This document shows, one piece after another, positions 31,030 to 39,902 of a DNA stretch of 40,931 bases (the stretch's first letter is position 1; the number at the start of each line of letters is the position of its first letter). Position numbers and translations under genes: made by a program. The notes beneath the pieces are model-generated. The model was not told the DNA's origin and searched no databases. It was given only the letters and a program-made list of their open reading frames with translations. The stretch is from Streptomyces pinistramenti (GTDB lineage Bacteria > Actinomycetota > Actinomycetes > Streptomycetales > Streptomycetaceae), in the NCBI RefSeq assembly GCF_020564935.1, contig NZ_JAJCXB010000058.1:1-40931 (forward strand). Reading direction: 5' to 3'.

Positions 31030-31818
31030 TCACTCCCCGGGCCAGTCCGGATCCCGCTTCTCGTTGAACGCCGCGACACCCTCCGCACGGTCCCCGGAGA
31101 AGGCCACACTGCGCCACGCGGCGTCCTCCACCTCAAGACCGGCCCGCAGGTCCAGGCCGTGACCGAGCCGCAGCGCCCGCTTCGCCGCCCGCAGCCCGAC
31201 CGGCGAATTACGGGCGATCCCGGCCGCCAGCGCCAGCGCCTCCGTACGGTCCTCGCCGTCCGCCACCAGCTGGTCGACGAGCCCGAGCCCGGCGGCCTCG
31301 GCGGCGGGCACCCGGCGGGCGGTGAACACCAGCTCGGCGGCGCGGGCCGCGCCCACCCGCCGCGGCAGCAACTGCGTCCCGCCGCCGCCCGGGATCACCC
31401 CCACCGACACCTCCGGCAGGCCGACCACCGCACTGCCGTCGGCCACGATCAGATCGCAGGCCAGCGCCAGCTCGAAGCCGCCGCCCAGCGCGAAGCCGTG
31501 CACCGCGGCGATGGTGGGCTGCGGCAGCTCCAGGACGCCCGTGTACGCGGCGCGGCTGCGCGGGCGCTGCCGCATCAGATCCGCGTCCGTGAAGGAGTTC
31601 CGCTCCTTGAGGTCGGCACCGACGCAGAACGCCCGCTCGTGCGTGGAGCTGAGGACGACCGCCCGCACGGAGGCGTCGGCGGCCAGTTCGGCGCAGGCCC
31701 GCGCCAGGCTGTCGGCCATCGCCGTCGACACCGCGTTCATCGCCTTGGGGCGGTCCATGACCAGTTCCGCCACGAAGCCGTGCCGGTCCACGCCGACCCA
31801 CTCACCGAACCGCTGCAT
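31030..31818 (-). CDS. Enoyl-CoA hydratase/isomerase (crotonase family)
   Basis: A 262-residue crotonase-fold enzyme. The oxyanion-hole segments are FCVGADLKERN (about 66-76) and HGFALGGGFELALACDLIVA (about 104-123). The downstream EVSVGVIPGGGGTQLLPRRVG (in part, about 135-155) carries the second catalytic region. It hydrates or isomerises enoyl-CoA thioesters, usually in fatty-acid or branched-chain amino-acid breakdown. The start at 31818 has GGGAGG 5 nt upstream. The exact substrate cannot be assigned. Neighbouring acyl-CoA carboxylase genes hint at short- or branched-chain acyl-CoA metabolism. Confidence 0.92.
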   Translation of the reverse strand: MQRFGEWVGVDRHGFVAELVMDRPKAMNAVSTAMADSLARACAELAADASVRAVVLSSTHERAFCVGADLKERNSFTDADLMRQRPRSRAAYTGVLELPQPTIAAVHGFALGGGFELALACDLIVADGSAVVGLPEVSVGVIPGGGGTQLLPRRVGAARAAELVFTARRVPAAEAAGLGLVDQLVADGEDRTEALALAAGIARNSPVGLRAAKRALRLGHGLDLRAGLEVEDAAWRSVAFSGDRAEGVAAFNEKRDPDWPGE

Positions 31819-31938
31819 ACGACCCTCCCTGTTAACGACCGTTGATTCGGTCCCGCCGGGATCATTCCAGGTACGGCGGCGGGGCGACAGGGAGGCACGG
31901 AGGACGAGGCGGCGGCCCGAAACCGCCGGGCCGCGCCC

Positions 31939-33180
31939 TCAGTCGCGGCGGCTCAGCAGCCAGGGCTCGACGACACCCAGGCCGCGCACCGGACGCTGCC
32001 ACATCGGCTGGAGCGCGAAGCGGTACGTCGGCAGGGCCGGGACCATGCCGTCCGCCTCCGCCTGCGCCGCCGCCTTCTCCGCGGCGGCAGCGGCCGCCTC
32101 CGACACCGGCGCGTCGCCGGTGCGGCCCAGCTCCTTCGCGAACGCCTCGTCCACCAGCACCGTGTCCTTCGGCGCTATCGACGTCAGCCTGCTGGCGAGA
32201 TTGACGGTCGTGCCGAAGACGTCGCCCATGCGGGTCGTGACCGTGCCGAACGCGATGCCGACCCGCAGCTCGGGCATCGTCTCGTCGTTGGTCATCGTCT
32301 CGATCAGCCGCAGGCCGATCTCCGCGGCGGTACCCGCGTCATCGGCGGCGAAGAGGACTTCGTCGCCGAGGGTCTTGATGAGCCGGCCGCCGTGCGCGGC
32401 CACCAGGTCGGAGCAGGTGGTCTCGAACGCCTCGACCAGCTCGCCCAGTTCCTCCTCCTCCAGGCGGCGGGTCAGGCGGGTGAAGCCCACCAGGTCGGCG
32501 AAGCCGACGGCCAGCCTGCGGTCGACCATCTCGTCGTCGTCCTGGGCCCGTACGACCCGGCCGGTCGCCGCGGCGAGCTGGCGCCGCCAGACGTAGACCA
32601 GGAACTCCTCCAGCTCGGGGAGGAGCAGTTCGACGAGGGGGTAGGTGATCTCCGTACGGGTCATCCCGGAGTCCTGCGGCTCGGTGAGGCCCTCCAGGAA
32701 CGAGTCGATCTGCCAGTCGGCGAGCCGGGCGGTGGTCTGCCCGGTGGAACGCGCGACCTGTACGGCCATCGCCTCGCTCAGCAGCCCCGCCTCGACGAGG
32801 CCCGCGAGCCGGCGCAGGGCCAGGACGTCGGCCTCGGTGAGCGCCTTGACCTGGCCGATGTCGGCGAACCCCATGGCGCGCCAGAAGCGGGCCGCCAGAT
32901 CCATCGAGACGCCGGCGCTGCGGGCCGCCTGGAACGGCGTGTAGCGGCGGTCGGCGCCGAGGATCAGCGCCTCCAGCCGGATGGCGATGGTGTCGTCCGC
33001 GTCGGCGGACGCGCCGCCTTCGGGCGCGGCGCTGTCAGCGGCCGCGCCGTCGGCCGATCCGCCGGTGGTCGATCCGGCGGCGTCGGCGCCCGCGGCGGGG
33101 CCGTCCGGTGCGGCGGCCGTGTCACGCGAAGTGGCGTCATCCGCCGCGCGCGGGGCGGTGCCCGAGTCGTCGGCGGTCAC
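31939..33180 (-). CDS. cya: Class III adenylate cyclase
   Basis: 413 residues from a GTG at 33180 (AGGGAG 7 nt upstream). The first 62 or so residues are a disordered Ala/Gly/Asp/Ser-rich stretch. Residues about 65-205 form a helical regulatory domain of the actinobacterial AC type (RYTPFQAARSAGVSMDLAAR, then FWRAMGFADIG). The class III catalytic domain (about 220-375) has both metal-binding aspartates: Asp229 in AVGFADLVGFT and Asp273 in IKTLGDEVLF. The segment DVFGTTVNLASRL carries the Asn/Arg of the transition state. Product is expected to be cAMP, as for the S. coelicolor cya gene I recall at this locus. No membrane segment is seen, so it is cytosolic. The C-terminus ends in an extra 60-residue region. 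Confidence 0.92.
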   Translation of the reverse strand: MTADDSGTAPRAADDATSRDTAAAPDGPAAGADAAGSTTGGSADGAAADSAAPEGGASADADDTIAIRLEALILGADRRYTPFQAARSAGVSMDLAARFWRAMGFADIGQVKALTEADVLALRRLAGLVEAGLLSEAMAVQVARSTGQTTARLADWQIDSFLEGLTEPQDSGMTRTEITYPLVELLLPELEEFLVYVWRRQLAAATGRVVRAQDDDEMVDRRLAVGFADLVGFTRLTRRLEEEELGELVEAFETTCSDLVAAHGGRLIKTLGDEVLFAADDAGTAAEIGLRLIETMTNDETMPELRVGIAFGTVTTRMGDVFGTTVNLASRLTSIAPKDTVLVDEAFAKELGRTGDAPVSEAAAAAAEKAAAQAEADGMVPALPTYRFALQPMWQRPVRGLGVVEPWLLSRRD

Positions 33181-33409
33181 CGCCCGCTCCCTGTCCGATC
33201 CCTGCGCACTGCCCTTCCGATCACTGCTCGCCCGTGGCCCGCTCCCCGGCGGACCGCCTCAACGATACGGCAGGTGTGCTCTGGCTCACTCTCACCTGGG
33301 GCACCGTTGTGTGCGGTGGGTGGCTGTGTGGCTCGGTGGGACGGTGGCTTGGCTGCGGCTTGCGGGGGGCCGGTGGGGCCTTGTCCCCGCGCCTCGGCCC
33401 CCGTCGGCG

Positions 33410-34363
33410 TCAGGTTCTGCGGTTGTCCGTGTCTTCGCCTGTGGGGCGCAGGTGGATGATGTCGCCGGCGGCCACGGGTTGCTGGATGCCGTCGGCCGTG
33501 GCCAGGATCAGGCGGCCGTCGCCGTCGATGGCCACGGCTTCGCCGAGGAGCGCGGTGTCGCCGGGGAGTTCGGCACGGACCGTGCGGCCGAGGGTGGCGC
33601 AGCCTGCCGCGTACGTCTCCTGGAGGCGGCAGGCGGCCGGGTCGCCGTCGGCTGCCTGCCAGGCGCCGTACCAGTCCTCCAGGGAGCGCAGGACGGCCCG
33701 CAGGAGGGGGTCGCGGTCGGTTCCCCGGGCGCCGGCCAGGGTCAGGGATCCCGCGGTGGGGACGGGGAGTTCGTCGGCGCGCAGGGAGACGTTGAGGCCG
33801 ATGCCGATGACGACGCCTTCGCCGGCGCGTTCGGCGAGGATGCCGCCGGCCTTGCGCTCCGCGCCGTCCACGGTCAGGAGCAGGTCGTTGGGCCACTTGA
33901 GTGCGGTGTCCAGGCCGGCCGTGCGGGAGAGCGCGGCGGCGGTGGCGACGCCGGCGAGCAGCGGCAGCCAGCCCCAGCGGGCCGCCGGGACGCGCGGGGT
34001 GAGGTAGAAGGAGAAGAAGAGGCCGGAGCGGGGCGGCGCCGACCAGCGGCGGTCCAGGCGGCCGCGGGCGGCGGACTGTTCCTCGGCGACGAGTACGGCG
34101 CCTTCCGGTGCGCCTTCGGCGGCCCGCGCGGCGAGGTCGGTGTTGGTGGAGCCGGTCGCGGTGACCACGTCGAGCGACGACCACAGGGATCCGGGGCGCA
34201 GCAGAGCCTTGCGGAGCGCCCGGGTGTTCAGCGGAGGACGTTCCAGGTCGGTCCACCGGCCGGCCGCGGGCCCTTCCGCGCCCTGGCCCGGGGCTCCGGT
34301 GCCGTCCGCGGGCTTCGCGGGGCGACGGTCTTTGTCCGGGTTTTCCGGTGGTTGAGGGGTCAT
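33410..34363 (-). CDS. birA: Biotin-[acetyl-CoA carboxylase] ligase (BirA, no repressor domain)
   Basis: A 317-residue class I biotin protein ligase. It activates biotin with ATP and transfers it to the carboxylase biotin carrier lysine. There is no N-terminal helix-turn-helix, only a 35-residue disordered start. Catalytic segments are TGSTNTDL (about 70-77), AARGRLDRRWSAP (about 98-110, the biotin/ATP loop, with Ala where the family usually has Gly in GRGR) and LKWPNDLLL (about 152-160), then KAGGILAE. The C-terminal SH3-like domain follows. It is divergent from the acyl-CoA carboxylase beta subunit gene and close to the alpha subunit it should modify (40810). Confidence 0.93.
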   Translation of the reverse strand: MTPQPPENPDKDRRPAKPADGTGAPGQGAEGPAAGRWTDLERPPLNTRALRKALLRPGSLWSSLDVVTATGSTNTDLAARAAEGAPEGAVLVAEEQSAARGRLDRRWSAPPRSGLFFSFYLTPRVPAARWGWLPLLAGVATAAALSRTAGLDTALKWPNDLLLTVDGAERKAGGILAERAGEGVVIGIGLNVSLRADELPVPTAGSLTLAGARGTDRDPLLRAVLRSLEDWYGAWQAADGDPAACRLQETYAAGCATLGRTVRAELPGDTALLGEAVAIDGDGRLILATADGIQQPVAAGDIIHLRPTGEDTDNRRT

Positions 34364-34494
34364 GACACCAGCCTAGGTGTGGTCAACGACGCAGTGCCGC
34401 AGAGCAGTCCCGCCGATACGCTACGAACCGGTAGCCCACCCCGTACCACCCTCAGTACGAGCACCAGTCCAGGACGAGCAGGAGCCGCATCCCG

Positions 34495-36084
34495 ATGTCC
34501 GAGCCGGAAGCACACATCCACACCACCGCGGGCAAACTGGCGGATCTGCAGCGGCGGATCGAAGAAGCCACCCATGCCGGTTCGGCACGCGCCGTGGAAA
34601 AGCAGCACGCGAAGGGCAAGTTGACCGCGCGTGAGCGCATCGACCTGCTGCTCGACGAGGGCTCGTTCGTCGAGCTCGACGAGTTCGCGCGCCATCGGTC
34701 GACGAATTTCGGTATCGAGAAGAACCGGCCGTACGGCGACGGCGTCGTGACCGGTTACGGCACCGTCGACGGCCGGCCGATCTGCGTCTACTCCCAGGAC
34801 TTCACCGTCTTCGGCGGGTCGCTGGGCGAGGTCTACGGCGAGAAGATCATCAAGATCATGGACTTCGCGCTGAAGAACGGCTGTCCGGTCGTCGGCATCA
34901 ACGACGGCGGCGGCGCGCGGATCCAGGAGGGGGTCGCCGCCCTCGGACTGTTCGGGGAGATTTTCCGGCGCAACGTGCACGCGTCGGGTGTGGTGCCGCA
35001 GATCTCGCTGGTCGTCGGGCCGTGTGCGGGCGGCGCGGTGTACTCGCCCGCGATCACCGACTTCACGGTGATGGTCGACCAGACCTCGCACATGTTCATC
35101 ACCGGGCCCGACGTCATCAAGACCGTCACCGGTGAGGACGTGGGCTTCGAGGAGCTGGGCGGCGCCCGGACGCACAACACCACGTCCGGTGTGGCGCACC
35201 ACATGGCGGGCGACGAGAAGGACGCCATCGAGTACGTCAAGGCACTGCTGTCCTACCTGCCGTCCAACAACCTCTCCGAGCCGCCGGCCTTCCCCGAGGA
35301 GGCCGACCTGGAGACCTCGGACTTCGACCGCGAGCTGGACACGCTGATCCCGGACTCGGCGAACCAGCCCTACGACATGCACACCGCGATCGAACACGTC
35401 CTGGACGACAACGAATTCCTGGAGACACAGGCCCTGTTCGCGCCGAACATCCTGACCGGATTCGGCCGGGTCGAGGGGCATTCGGTGGGTGTCGTCGCCA
35501 ACCAGCCGATGCAGTACGCCGGCTGTCTGGACATCAGGGCGAGCGAGAAGGCCGCGCGGTTCGTGCGCACCTGCGACGCGTACAACATCCCGGTGCTGAC
35601 GTTCGTCGACGTGCCCGGCTTCCTGCCCGGTACGGACCAGGAGTACGAGGGGATCATCCGCCGCGGCGCCAAGCTGATCTTCGCGTACGCGGAGGCGACG
35701 GTGCCGCTGATCACGGTGATCACGCGGAAGGCGTTCGGCGGCGCGTACGACGTCATGGGCTCCAAGCACCTGGGCGCCGACCTCAACCTCGCCTGGCCGA
35801 CCGCCCAGATCGCCGTCATGGGCGCGCAGGGCGCGGTCAACATCCTGCACCGCCGCACGCTCGCCGCGGTCGAGGAGCCGGCGGCCCTGGAGGACCGGCG
35901 CCAGGAGCTGATCCAGGAGTACGAGGACACCCTGCTGAACCCGTACGTCGCCGCCGAGCGCGGCTACGTCGACGCGGTGATCATGCCGTCGGAGACCCGC
36001 AGGCACATCGTCCGCGGGCTGCGCACGCTGCGCAACAAGCGTGAGGCGCTGCCGCCGAAGAAGCACGGCAACATTCCGCTCTAG
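34495..36084 (+). CDS. pccB: Acyl-CoA (propionyl-CoA) carboxylase beta subunit
   Basis: A 529-residue carboxyltransferase subunit. It moves CO2 from carboxybiotin to propionyl-CoA (and perhaps acetyl-CoA), giving methylmalonyl-CoA for odd-chain metabolism and polyketide building blocks. Features include KLTARERIDLLLDEGSF (about 41-57), VYSQDFTVFGGSLGE (about 98-112), the first oxyanion hole INDGGGARIQEGV (about 136-148) and the second, ITRKAFGGAYDVMGSKHLGAD (in part, about 410-430). The ATG at 34495 has AGGAG upstream. The epsilon subunit gene follows by 12 bp. Substrate choice depends on a residue near 420 that I cannot assign with certainty by eye. Confidence 0.94.
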   Translation: MSEPEAHIHTTAGKLADLQRRIEEATHAGSARAVEKQHAKGKLTARERIDLLLDEGSFVELDEFARHRSTNFGIEKNRPYGDGVVTGYGTVDGRPICVYSQDFTVFGGSLGEVYGEKIIKIMDFALKNGCPVVGINDGGGARIQEGVAALGLFGEIFRRNVHASGVVPQISLVVGPCAGGAVYSPAITDFTVMVDQTSHMFITGPDVIKTVTGEDVGFEELGGARTHNTTSGVAHHMAGDEKDAIEYVKALLSYLPSNNLSEPPAFPEEADLETSDFDRELDTLIPDSANQPYDMHTAIEHVLDDNEFLETQALFAPNILTGFGRVEGHSVGVVANQPMQYAGCLDIRASEKAARFVRTCDAYNIPVLTFVDVPGFLPGTDQEYEGIIRRGAKLIFAYAEATVPLITVITRKAFGGAYDVMGSKHLGADLNLAWPTAQIAVMGAQGAVNILHRRTLAAVEEPAALEDRRQELIQEYEDTLLNPYVAAERGYVDAVIMPSETRRHIVRGLRTLRNKREALPPKKHGNIPL

Positions 36085-36096
36085 GAGGTCGGTCCG

Positions 36097-36309
36097 ATGT
36101 TCAAGGTCGTACGGGGCAACCCCACACCCGAGGAACTGGCGGCCGCGCTCGCGGTGGTGCAGGCCACGGCGGCGGCCGGCGCCGCCGGCCTGACGTCCGC
36201 CGGTGACTGCGCGGGCACCGAATGGTCCGATCCGGCATCCACGATCCCGTCCCGCCGGCTGCCGCATCCGGGCCCGCGGTCCTGGCGCACCAGCTACTGG
36301 CCGCGCTGA
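36097..36309 (+). CDS. pccE: Acyl-CoA carboxylase epsilon subunit
   Basis: A 70-residue actinobacteria-specific small subunit that stabilises the alpha-beta carboxylase complex. It shows the family pattern FKVVRGNPTPEELAAALAVV at the N-terminus and a C-terminal tryptophan pair (PGPRSWRTSYWPR). AGGAGG lies 10 nt before the ATG. It is cotranscribed with pccB, 12 bp apart. Confidence 0.95.
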   Translation: MFKVVRGNPTPEELAAALAVVQATAAAGAAGLTSAGDCAGTEWSDPASTIPSRRLPHPGPRSWRTSYWPR

Positions 36310-36396
36310 GGCACCCGGGGCGGCGGCACGGTCCCGCGGCCCGCGCTCACGGAGTGTGACGCGCATCGCAGCCGGGGAGTTCCCGCCGGTCAGATG

Positions 36397-36411
36397 GGTG
36401 CATAGTGCACC
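36397..36411. promoter_or_regulatory. Inverted repeat upstream of the 42-residue membrane protein gene
   Basis: GGTGCA-TAG-TGCACC, perfect 6-bp arms with a 3-nt centre, 37 bp before the ATG at 36448. It could be an operator or a short RNA hairpin. No regulator can be named. Confidence 0.35.
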
Positions 36412-36447
36412 GGCTGGTGTGGCGCGCGACGGCGCAGGATCGACGTC

Positions 36448-36576
36448 ATGCTGTGGTCAGATCCGCCCGACGAGCCTCCCGAGGAGCTGCGCGACGCGCA
36501 GGCAAAGCTCCGTCGGCTGGGCATCGTGGTGGCCACCGCGGCAGTGGTGCTGATGTTCCTCGTCGTAGGGCGATGA
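36448..36576 (+). CDS. 42-residue single-span membrane protein
   Basis: A short reading frame: MLWSDPPDEPPEELRDAQ, then AKLRRLGIVVATAAVVLM and FLVVGR, ending at TGA. It has an acidic, proline-rich cytoplasmic head, a basic turn (KLRRL) and one C-terminal transmembrane helix (about 25-41). The upstream AGGA is 8 nt before the ATG. It sits between pccE and the penicillin-binding protein gene on the same strand. I recall a small hypothetical protein at this position in other Streptomyces. Function unknown. Confidence 0.7.
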   Translation: MLWSDPPDEPPEELRDAQAKLRRLGIVVATAAVVLMFLVVGR

Positions 36577-36792
36577 CGCGCAGAGGGCGCGGACGGTTGC
36601 GCCCGCCGCCGCACCGGAAGGCCGCCCCGTCCGCTCCTGAACCGCCGTACGGCGACGAGCGGCGCGCCTCACATTCCCCACGAACCCGCAACCATCCCGC
36701 CCGCAATCGCCTCTTTCTCTCCTGAACTGACAATTCCGGCGGGTGGCCCTGGGGTCACGCTGCCTGCGGGGCGCAAGGGGAGTGGGAGATCG

Positions 36793-38277
36793 ATGAACCG
36801 GCCGCTGAGGCACATAGCCGTCTTCTGCGGGGTGCTCGTCCTCGCCCTGCTCGCCCGCGCGACCTGGGTCCAGTTCGTGCAGGCCGACTCCCTGGCGAAG
36901 GACAACAACAACCGGCGGGTCAAGATCGAGGCGTTCTCGTACCCGCGCGGCAACATCATCGTCGGCGGCAAACCGATCACCGGCTCCGTGGCGACCCCGG
37001 GCGACTTCAAGTACAAGGTGACGTTCAAGGACGGCCCGATGTACGCCCCGATCACCGGCTACGCCTCACAGGCCCAGGGCCCCACCTTCCTGGAGGGCGT
37101 CTACCAGGACGTCCTCAACGGCAAGGACGACCGGTTCTTCCTGCACCGCGCCCAGGACATGCTGACCGGCAAGAAGCCGCGCGGCGGCGACGTCATCACG
37201 ACGATCAACGAGAAGGCGCAGAAGGCCGCCTACAAGGGGCTGACCGACCTGCACGCCCGCGGCGCCGTCGTCGCCATCGACCCGCGGACCGGCAAGATCC
37301 TCGCGATGGCCAGCACCCCGTCGTACGACCCGTCCGACTTCTCCGGCATCTCGCTGGCCGAGGGCAAGAAGTTCCTGGCGCTCGACCGCGACAAGGACAA
37401 GCCGATGAGCAACCGCGCGCTGCGCGAGATCTACCCGCCCGGCTCGACCTTCAAGATCCTCACCGCGGCCGCCGCCCTCGACCACGGCACGGTCACCGAC
37501 ATCAACACCCCCTCCGGCGCCCCCGCCCCCTACACCCTCCCCCAGACGCACACCACGGTCGGCAACGACGTCCCCAACTCCCTCTGCGACAAGGTCTCCA
37601 TGAAGACCGGCATGCAGTGGTCGTGCAACAACGTCTTCCTGGACGCCGCCCACAAGCTGGGCACCGACAAGATGCGCGAGACGGCGGAGAAGTTCGGCTT
37701 CAACAAGGAGCTGTTCACGCCCGTACGGTCCGCGGCCAGCGGCTACCCCGCGAAGCTCGACCAGCCGCAGACCGCCCTCACCGGCATGGGTCAGGGCAGC
37801 CTGACCAGCACCCCGCTCCAGATGGCGGTGATCACCGCGGGCCTCGCCAACAACGGCAAGGTCATGAAGCCGTTCATGGTCGACGAGCTGCGCGGCCCCG
37901 ACCTGTCCACCATCGAGAAGTTCGCCCCGGTGCCGCTGCACCCCAAGGACCCGCAGGCCGTCTCCGTGGACACCGCGAAGAAGGTGCAGGAGATGATGGA
38001 GAACACCGTCTCGGCCGGCACCGCGAAGAAAGCGCAGATCGACGGCGTGACCGTCGGCGGCAAGACCGGCACCGCCCAGCACGGCGCCGATGTCAACGAC
38101 GAGCGCCCGTACGCCTGGTTCGTCTCCTATGCCAAGCAGAGCGACGGCACCTCCCCGGTGGCCGTCGCGGTCTTCGTCGACCCCAAGGACATGGACATCC
38201 CGCGCTCGGAGATCGCCGGTGGCAAGCTGGGCGGCCCGATCGCCAAGTCCGTCATGGAAGCGGTGCTGAACAAGTAG
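36793..38277 (+). CDS. Class B penicillin-binding protein (PbpA-like transpeptidase)
   Basis: A 494-residue bitopic membrane protein that cross-links peptidoglycan. The N-terminal helix is IAVFCGVLVLALLARATWV (about 8-26). The short dimerisation domain (about 40-145) includes RRVKIEAFSYPRGNII. The transpeptidase domain has all three motifs: the acyl-enzyme serine Ser218 in PPGSTFKIL (SxxK), Ser277-Cys-Asn279 (SxN) and Lys424-Thr-Gly426 in VGGKTGTAQH. Length matches actinobacterial PbpA. The ATG at 36793 has GGGAG 4 nt upstream. No RodA/FtsW gene or division cluster is adjacent, so this is one of the extra Streptomyces class B enzymes, probably for growth or sporulation. Confidence 0.95.
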   Translation: MNRPLRHIAVFCGVLVLALLARATWVQFVQADSLAKDNNNRRVKIEAFSYPRGNIIVGGKPITGSVATPGDFKYKVTFKDGPMYAPITGYASQAQGPTFLEGVYQDVLNGKDDRFFLHRAQDMLTGKKPRGGDVITTINEKAQKAAYKGLTDLHARGAVVAIDPRTGKILAMASTPSYDPSDFSGISLAEGKKFLALDRDKDKPMSNRALREIYPPGSTFKILTAAAALDHGTVTDINTPSGAPAPYTLPQTHTTVGNDVPNSLCDKVSMKTGMQWSCNNVFLDAAHKLGTDKMRETAEKFGFNKELFTPVRSAASGYPAKLDQPQTALTGMGQGSLTSTPLQMAVITAGLANNGKVMKPFMVDELRGPDLSTIEKFAPVPLHPKDPQAVSVDTAKKVQEMMENTVSAGTAKKAQIDGVTVGGKTGTAQHGADVNDERPYAWFVSYAKQSDGTSPVAVAVFVDPKDMDIPRSEIAGGKLGGPIAKSVMEAVLNK

Positions 38278-38301
38278 CCGGGCCCGGCGGGCGGGCCGGA
38301 G

Positions 38302-38310
38302 TTGTCCACA
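38302..38310. promoter_or_regulatory. DnaA-box-like site (TTGTCCACA)
   Basis: TTGTCCACA is the preferred Streptomyces DnaA box. It lies between the penicillin-binding protein gene and maf. A single site, so its role is unproven. Confidence 0.3.
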
Positions 38311-38351
38311 GGCGTGCCCGCCCGTCCGCCCGGCTCCGTACGATGGCGGGC

Positions 38352-38963
38352 ATGACCGAAGCACCGAAGCCCCGCCGTCTCGTCCTCGCCTCCCAGTCCC
38401 CCGCCCGCCTGGCCCTGCTGCGCCAGGCGGGTCTCGCCCCCGAGGTCATCGTCAGCGGCGTCGACGAGGACGCGCTCACCGCCGCCACCCCCGGCGATCT
38501 CGCGCGGGTCCTGGCGGAGGCGAAGGCAGCGGCCGTCGCCGTCCGGCCGGAGGCAGACGGCGCGCTGGTCGTCGGCTGCGACTCGGTGCTCGAACTGGAC
38601 GGCCGGGCGCTCGGCAAGCCGGCCGACGCCGAGGACGCCACCGCCCGCTGGAAGTCCATGCGCGGCCGCTCCGGCATCCTGCGGACCGGACACTGCGTGA
38701 TCGACACCGCGGACGGCCGCCGGGTCTCCGCCACCGCCTCGACCACGGTCCGCTTCGGCGAGCCCAGCGACGCCGAGATCGCCGCGTACGTCGAGAGCGG
38801 CGAACCCCTCTTCGTCGCCGGGGCGTTCACCCTCGACGGCCGCTCGGCCCCCTTCATCGACGGCATCGACGGCGACCCCGGCAACGTCATCGGCCTGTCC
38901 CTGCCGCTGCTCCGCCGCCTGCTGGCCGACCTGGGCACCGCGATCACCGACCTGTGGACCTGA
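38352..38963 (+). CDS. maf: Maf nucleotide pyrophosphatase
   Basis: A 203-residue Maf/Ham1-fold house-cleaning enzyme that hydrolyses non-canonical or excess nucleoside triphosphates to monophosphates. Motifs: RLVLASQSPARLALLRQAGL (about 9-28, the SxSxRR region, here ASQSPAR), VSGVDEDA, VVGCDSVLELDG (catalytic Asp) and a late GIDGDPGNVIGLSL (about 170-183). The start at 38352 (MTEAPKPRR) is favoured over 38343, three codons earlier. Neither has a strong ribosome binding site. Its place between a PBP and the acyl-CoA carboxylase alpha subunit is as I recall in S. coelicolor. Confidence 0.94.
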   Translation: MTEAPKPRRLVLASQSPARLALLRQAGLAPEVIVSGVDEDALTAATPGDLARVLAEAKAAAVAVRPEADGALVVGCDSVLELDGRALGKPADAEDATARWKSMRGRSGILRTGHCVIDTADGRRVSATASTTVRFGEPSDAEIAAYVESGEPLFVAGAFTLDGRSAPFIDGIDGDPGNVIGLSLPLLRRLLADLGTAITDLWT

Positions 38964-39052
38964 ACCGCCCGTCACCGCACGCCAAGGCCACCCGACCGCC
39001 TGAACTCCCCATCCACACCACCGGCATCGACATATCGGCATAGGCTGCCGGC

Positions 39053-39880
39053 ATGGCCAGAGTCGTCGATCTGATCACCTACCCCGTCAAGGGCTGCGCC
39101 GGAATCCCGTCAGCGAGCGCCGACCTCACACCGGCCGGCCTCGCCCACGACCGCAGCTTCCTCGTCGTCCGCGGCGACGGCGTCTTCCGAAGCCAGCGCA
39201 CGGACCCGGTCCTGGCAACCGTCCGCCCCGAGGTGAGCCCCGACGGCCGCCAACTCACCCTGCGCGCACCGGACATCGAGCCACTGCACATCGACGTGGA
39301 CCGCACCGGCCCGCGCACCGGCGTCGAAATGTTCGGCACGCCCTACCGCGCGATTGACCAGGGCAGCACCGCGGCCGACTGGCTGTCCGACGTACTCGGC
39401 TCCCGCAGCCGGCTGGTCCGTGTGCCGCCGGACCACGACCGGGTCACCGACGGCCTCCACCCCGGCACCTCTCACTTCGCCGACAGCAGCGCCGTCCACC
39501 TCATCTCCCGCGCCACCCTCGATGCCCTCAACACCCGCATCACCGCCGTCGGCGGCACACCGGTCCCGATGGACCGGTTCCGCCCGAACATCGTCGTGGA
39601 CGGCTGGGACGAGCCGCACACCGAGGACCACGCACACCGGATCGCCATCGGCGACACCGAACTGGGCTTCACCAAGCACGCCGTCCGCTGCGCCGTCACC
39701 CTCATCGACCAGCAAACCGGCACCAAAAAAGGCCCCGACCCGCTGCGCACCCTCGCCACCTACCGCCGTATCCCCAAGGGCGGCGTCACCCTCGGCTCCA
39801 AATACTCGGTCCTACGCCCCGGCCACCTGACCCTGGGCACCACCTGCACGGCGACCACTCTCACCACACCTGTCGCCTGA
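39053..39880 (+). CDS. MOSC-domain protein (molybdenum cofactor sulfurase C-terminal-like)
   Basis: 275 residues. The N-terminal beta-barrel domain (about 1-115) starts VVDLITYPVKGCAGI and includes the family's AHDRSFLVV. The MOSC domain (about 120-260) has RFRPNIVVDG (about 179-188) and the conserved cysteine in KHAVRCAVTLIDQQTG (about 205-220). Such proteins bind the molybdenum cofactor, like the mitochondrial amidoxime-reducing component, and may handle N-hydroxylated substrates or transfer sulfur. No electron-transfer domain is fused. The ATG at 39053 gives normal length. Confidence 0.92.
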   Translation: MARVVDLITYPVKGCAGIPSASADLTPAGLAHDRSFLVVRGDGVFRSQRTDPVLATVRPEVSPDGRQLTLRAPDIEPLHIDVDRTGPRTGVEMFGTPYRAIDQGSTAADWLSDVLGSRSRLVRVPPDHDRVTDGLHPGTSHFADSSAVHLISRATLDALNTRITAVGGTPVPMDRFRPNIVVDGWDEPHTEDHAHRIAIGDTELGFTKHAVRCAVTLIDQQTGTKKGPDPLRTLATYRRIPKGGVTLGSKYSVLRPGHLTLGTTCTATTLTTPVA

Positions 39881-39902
39881 GCAGCCACGGACCCCGGCAA
39901 CC

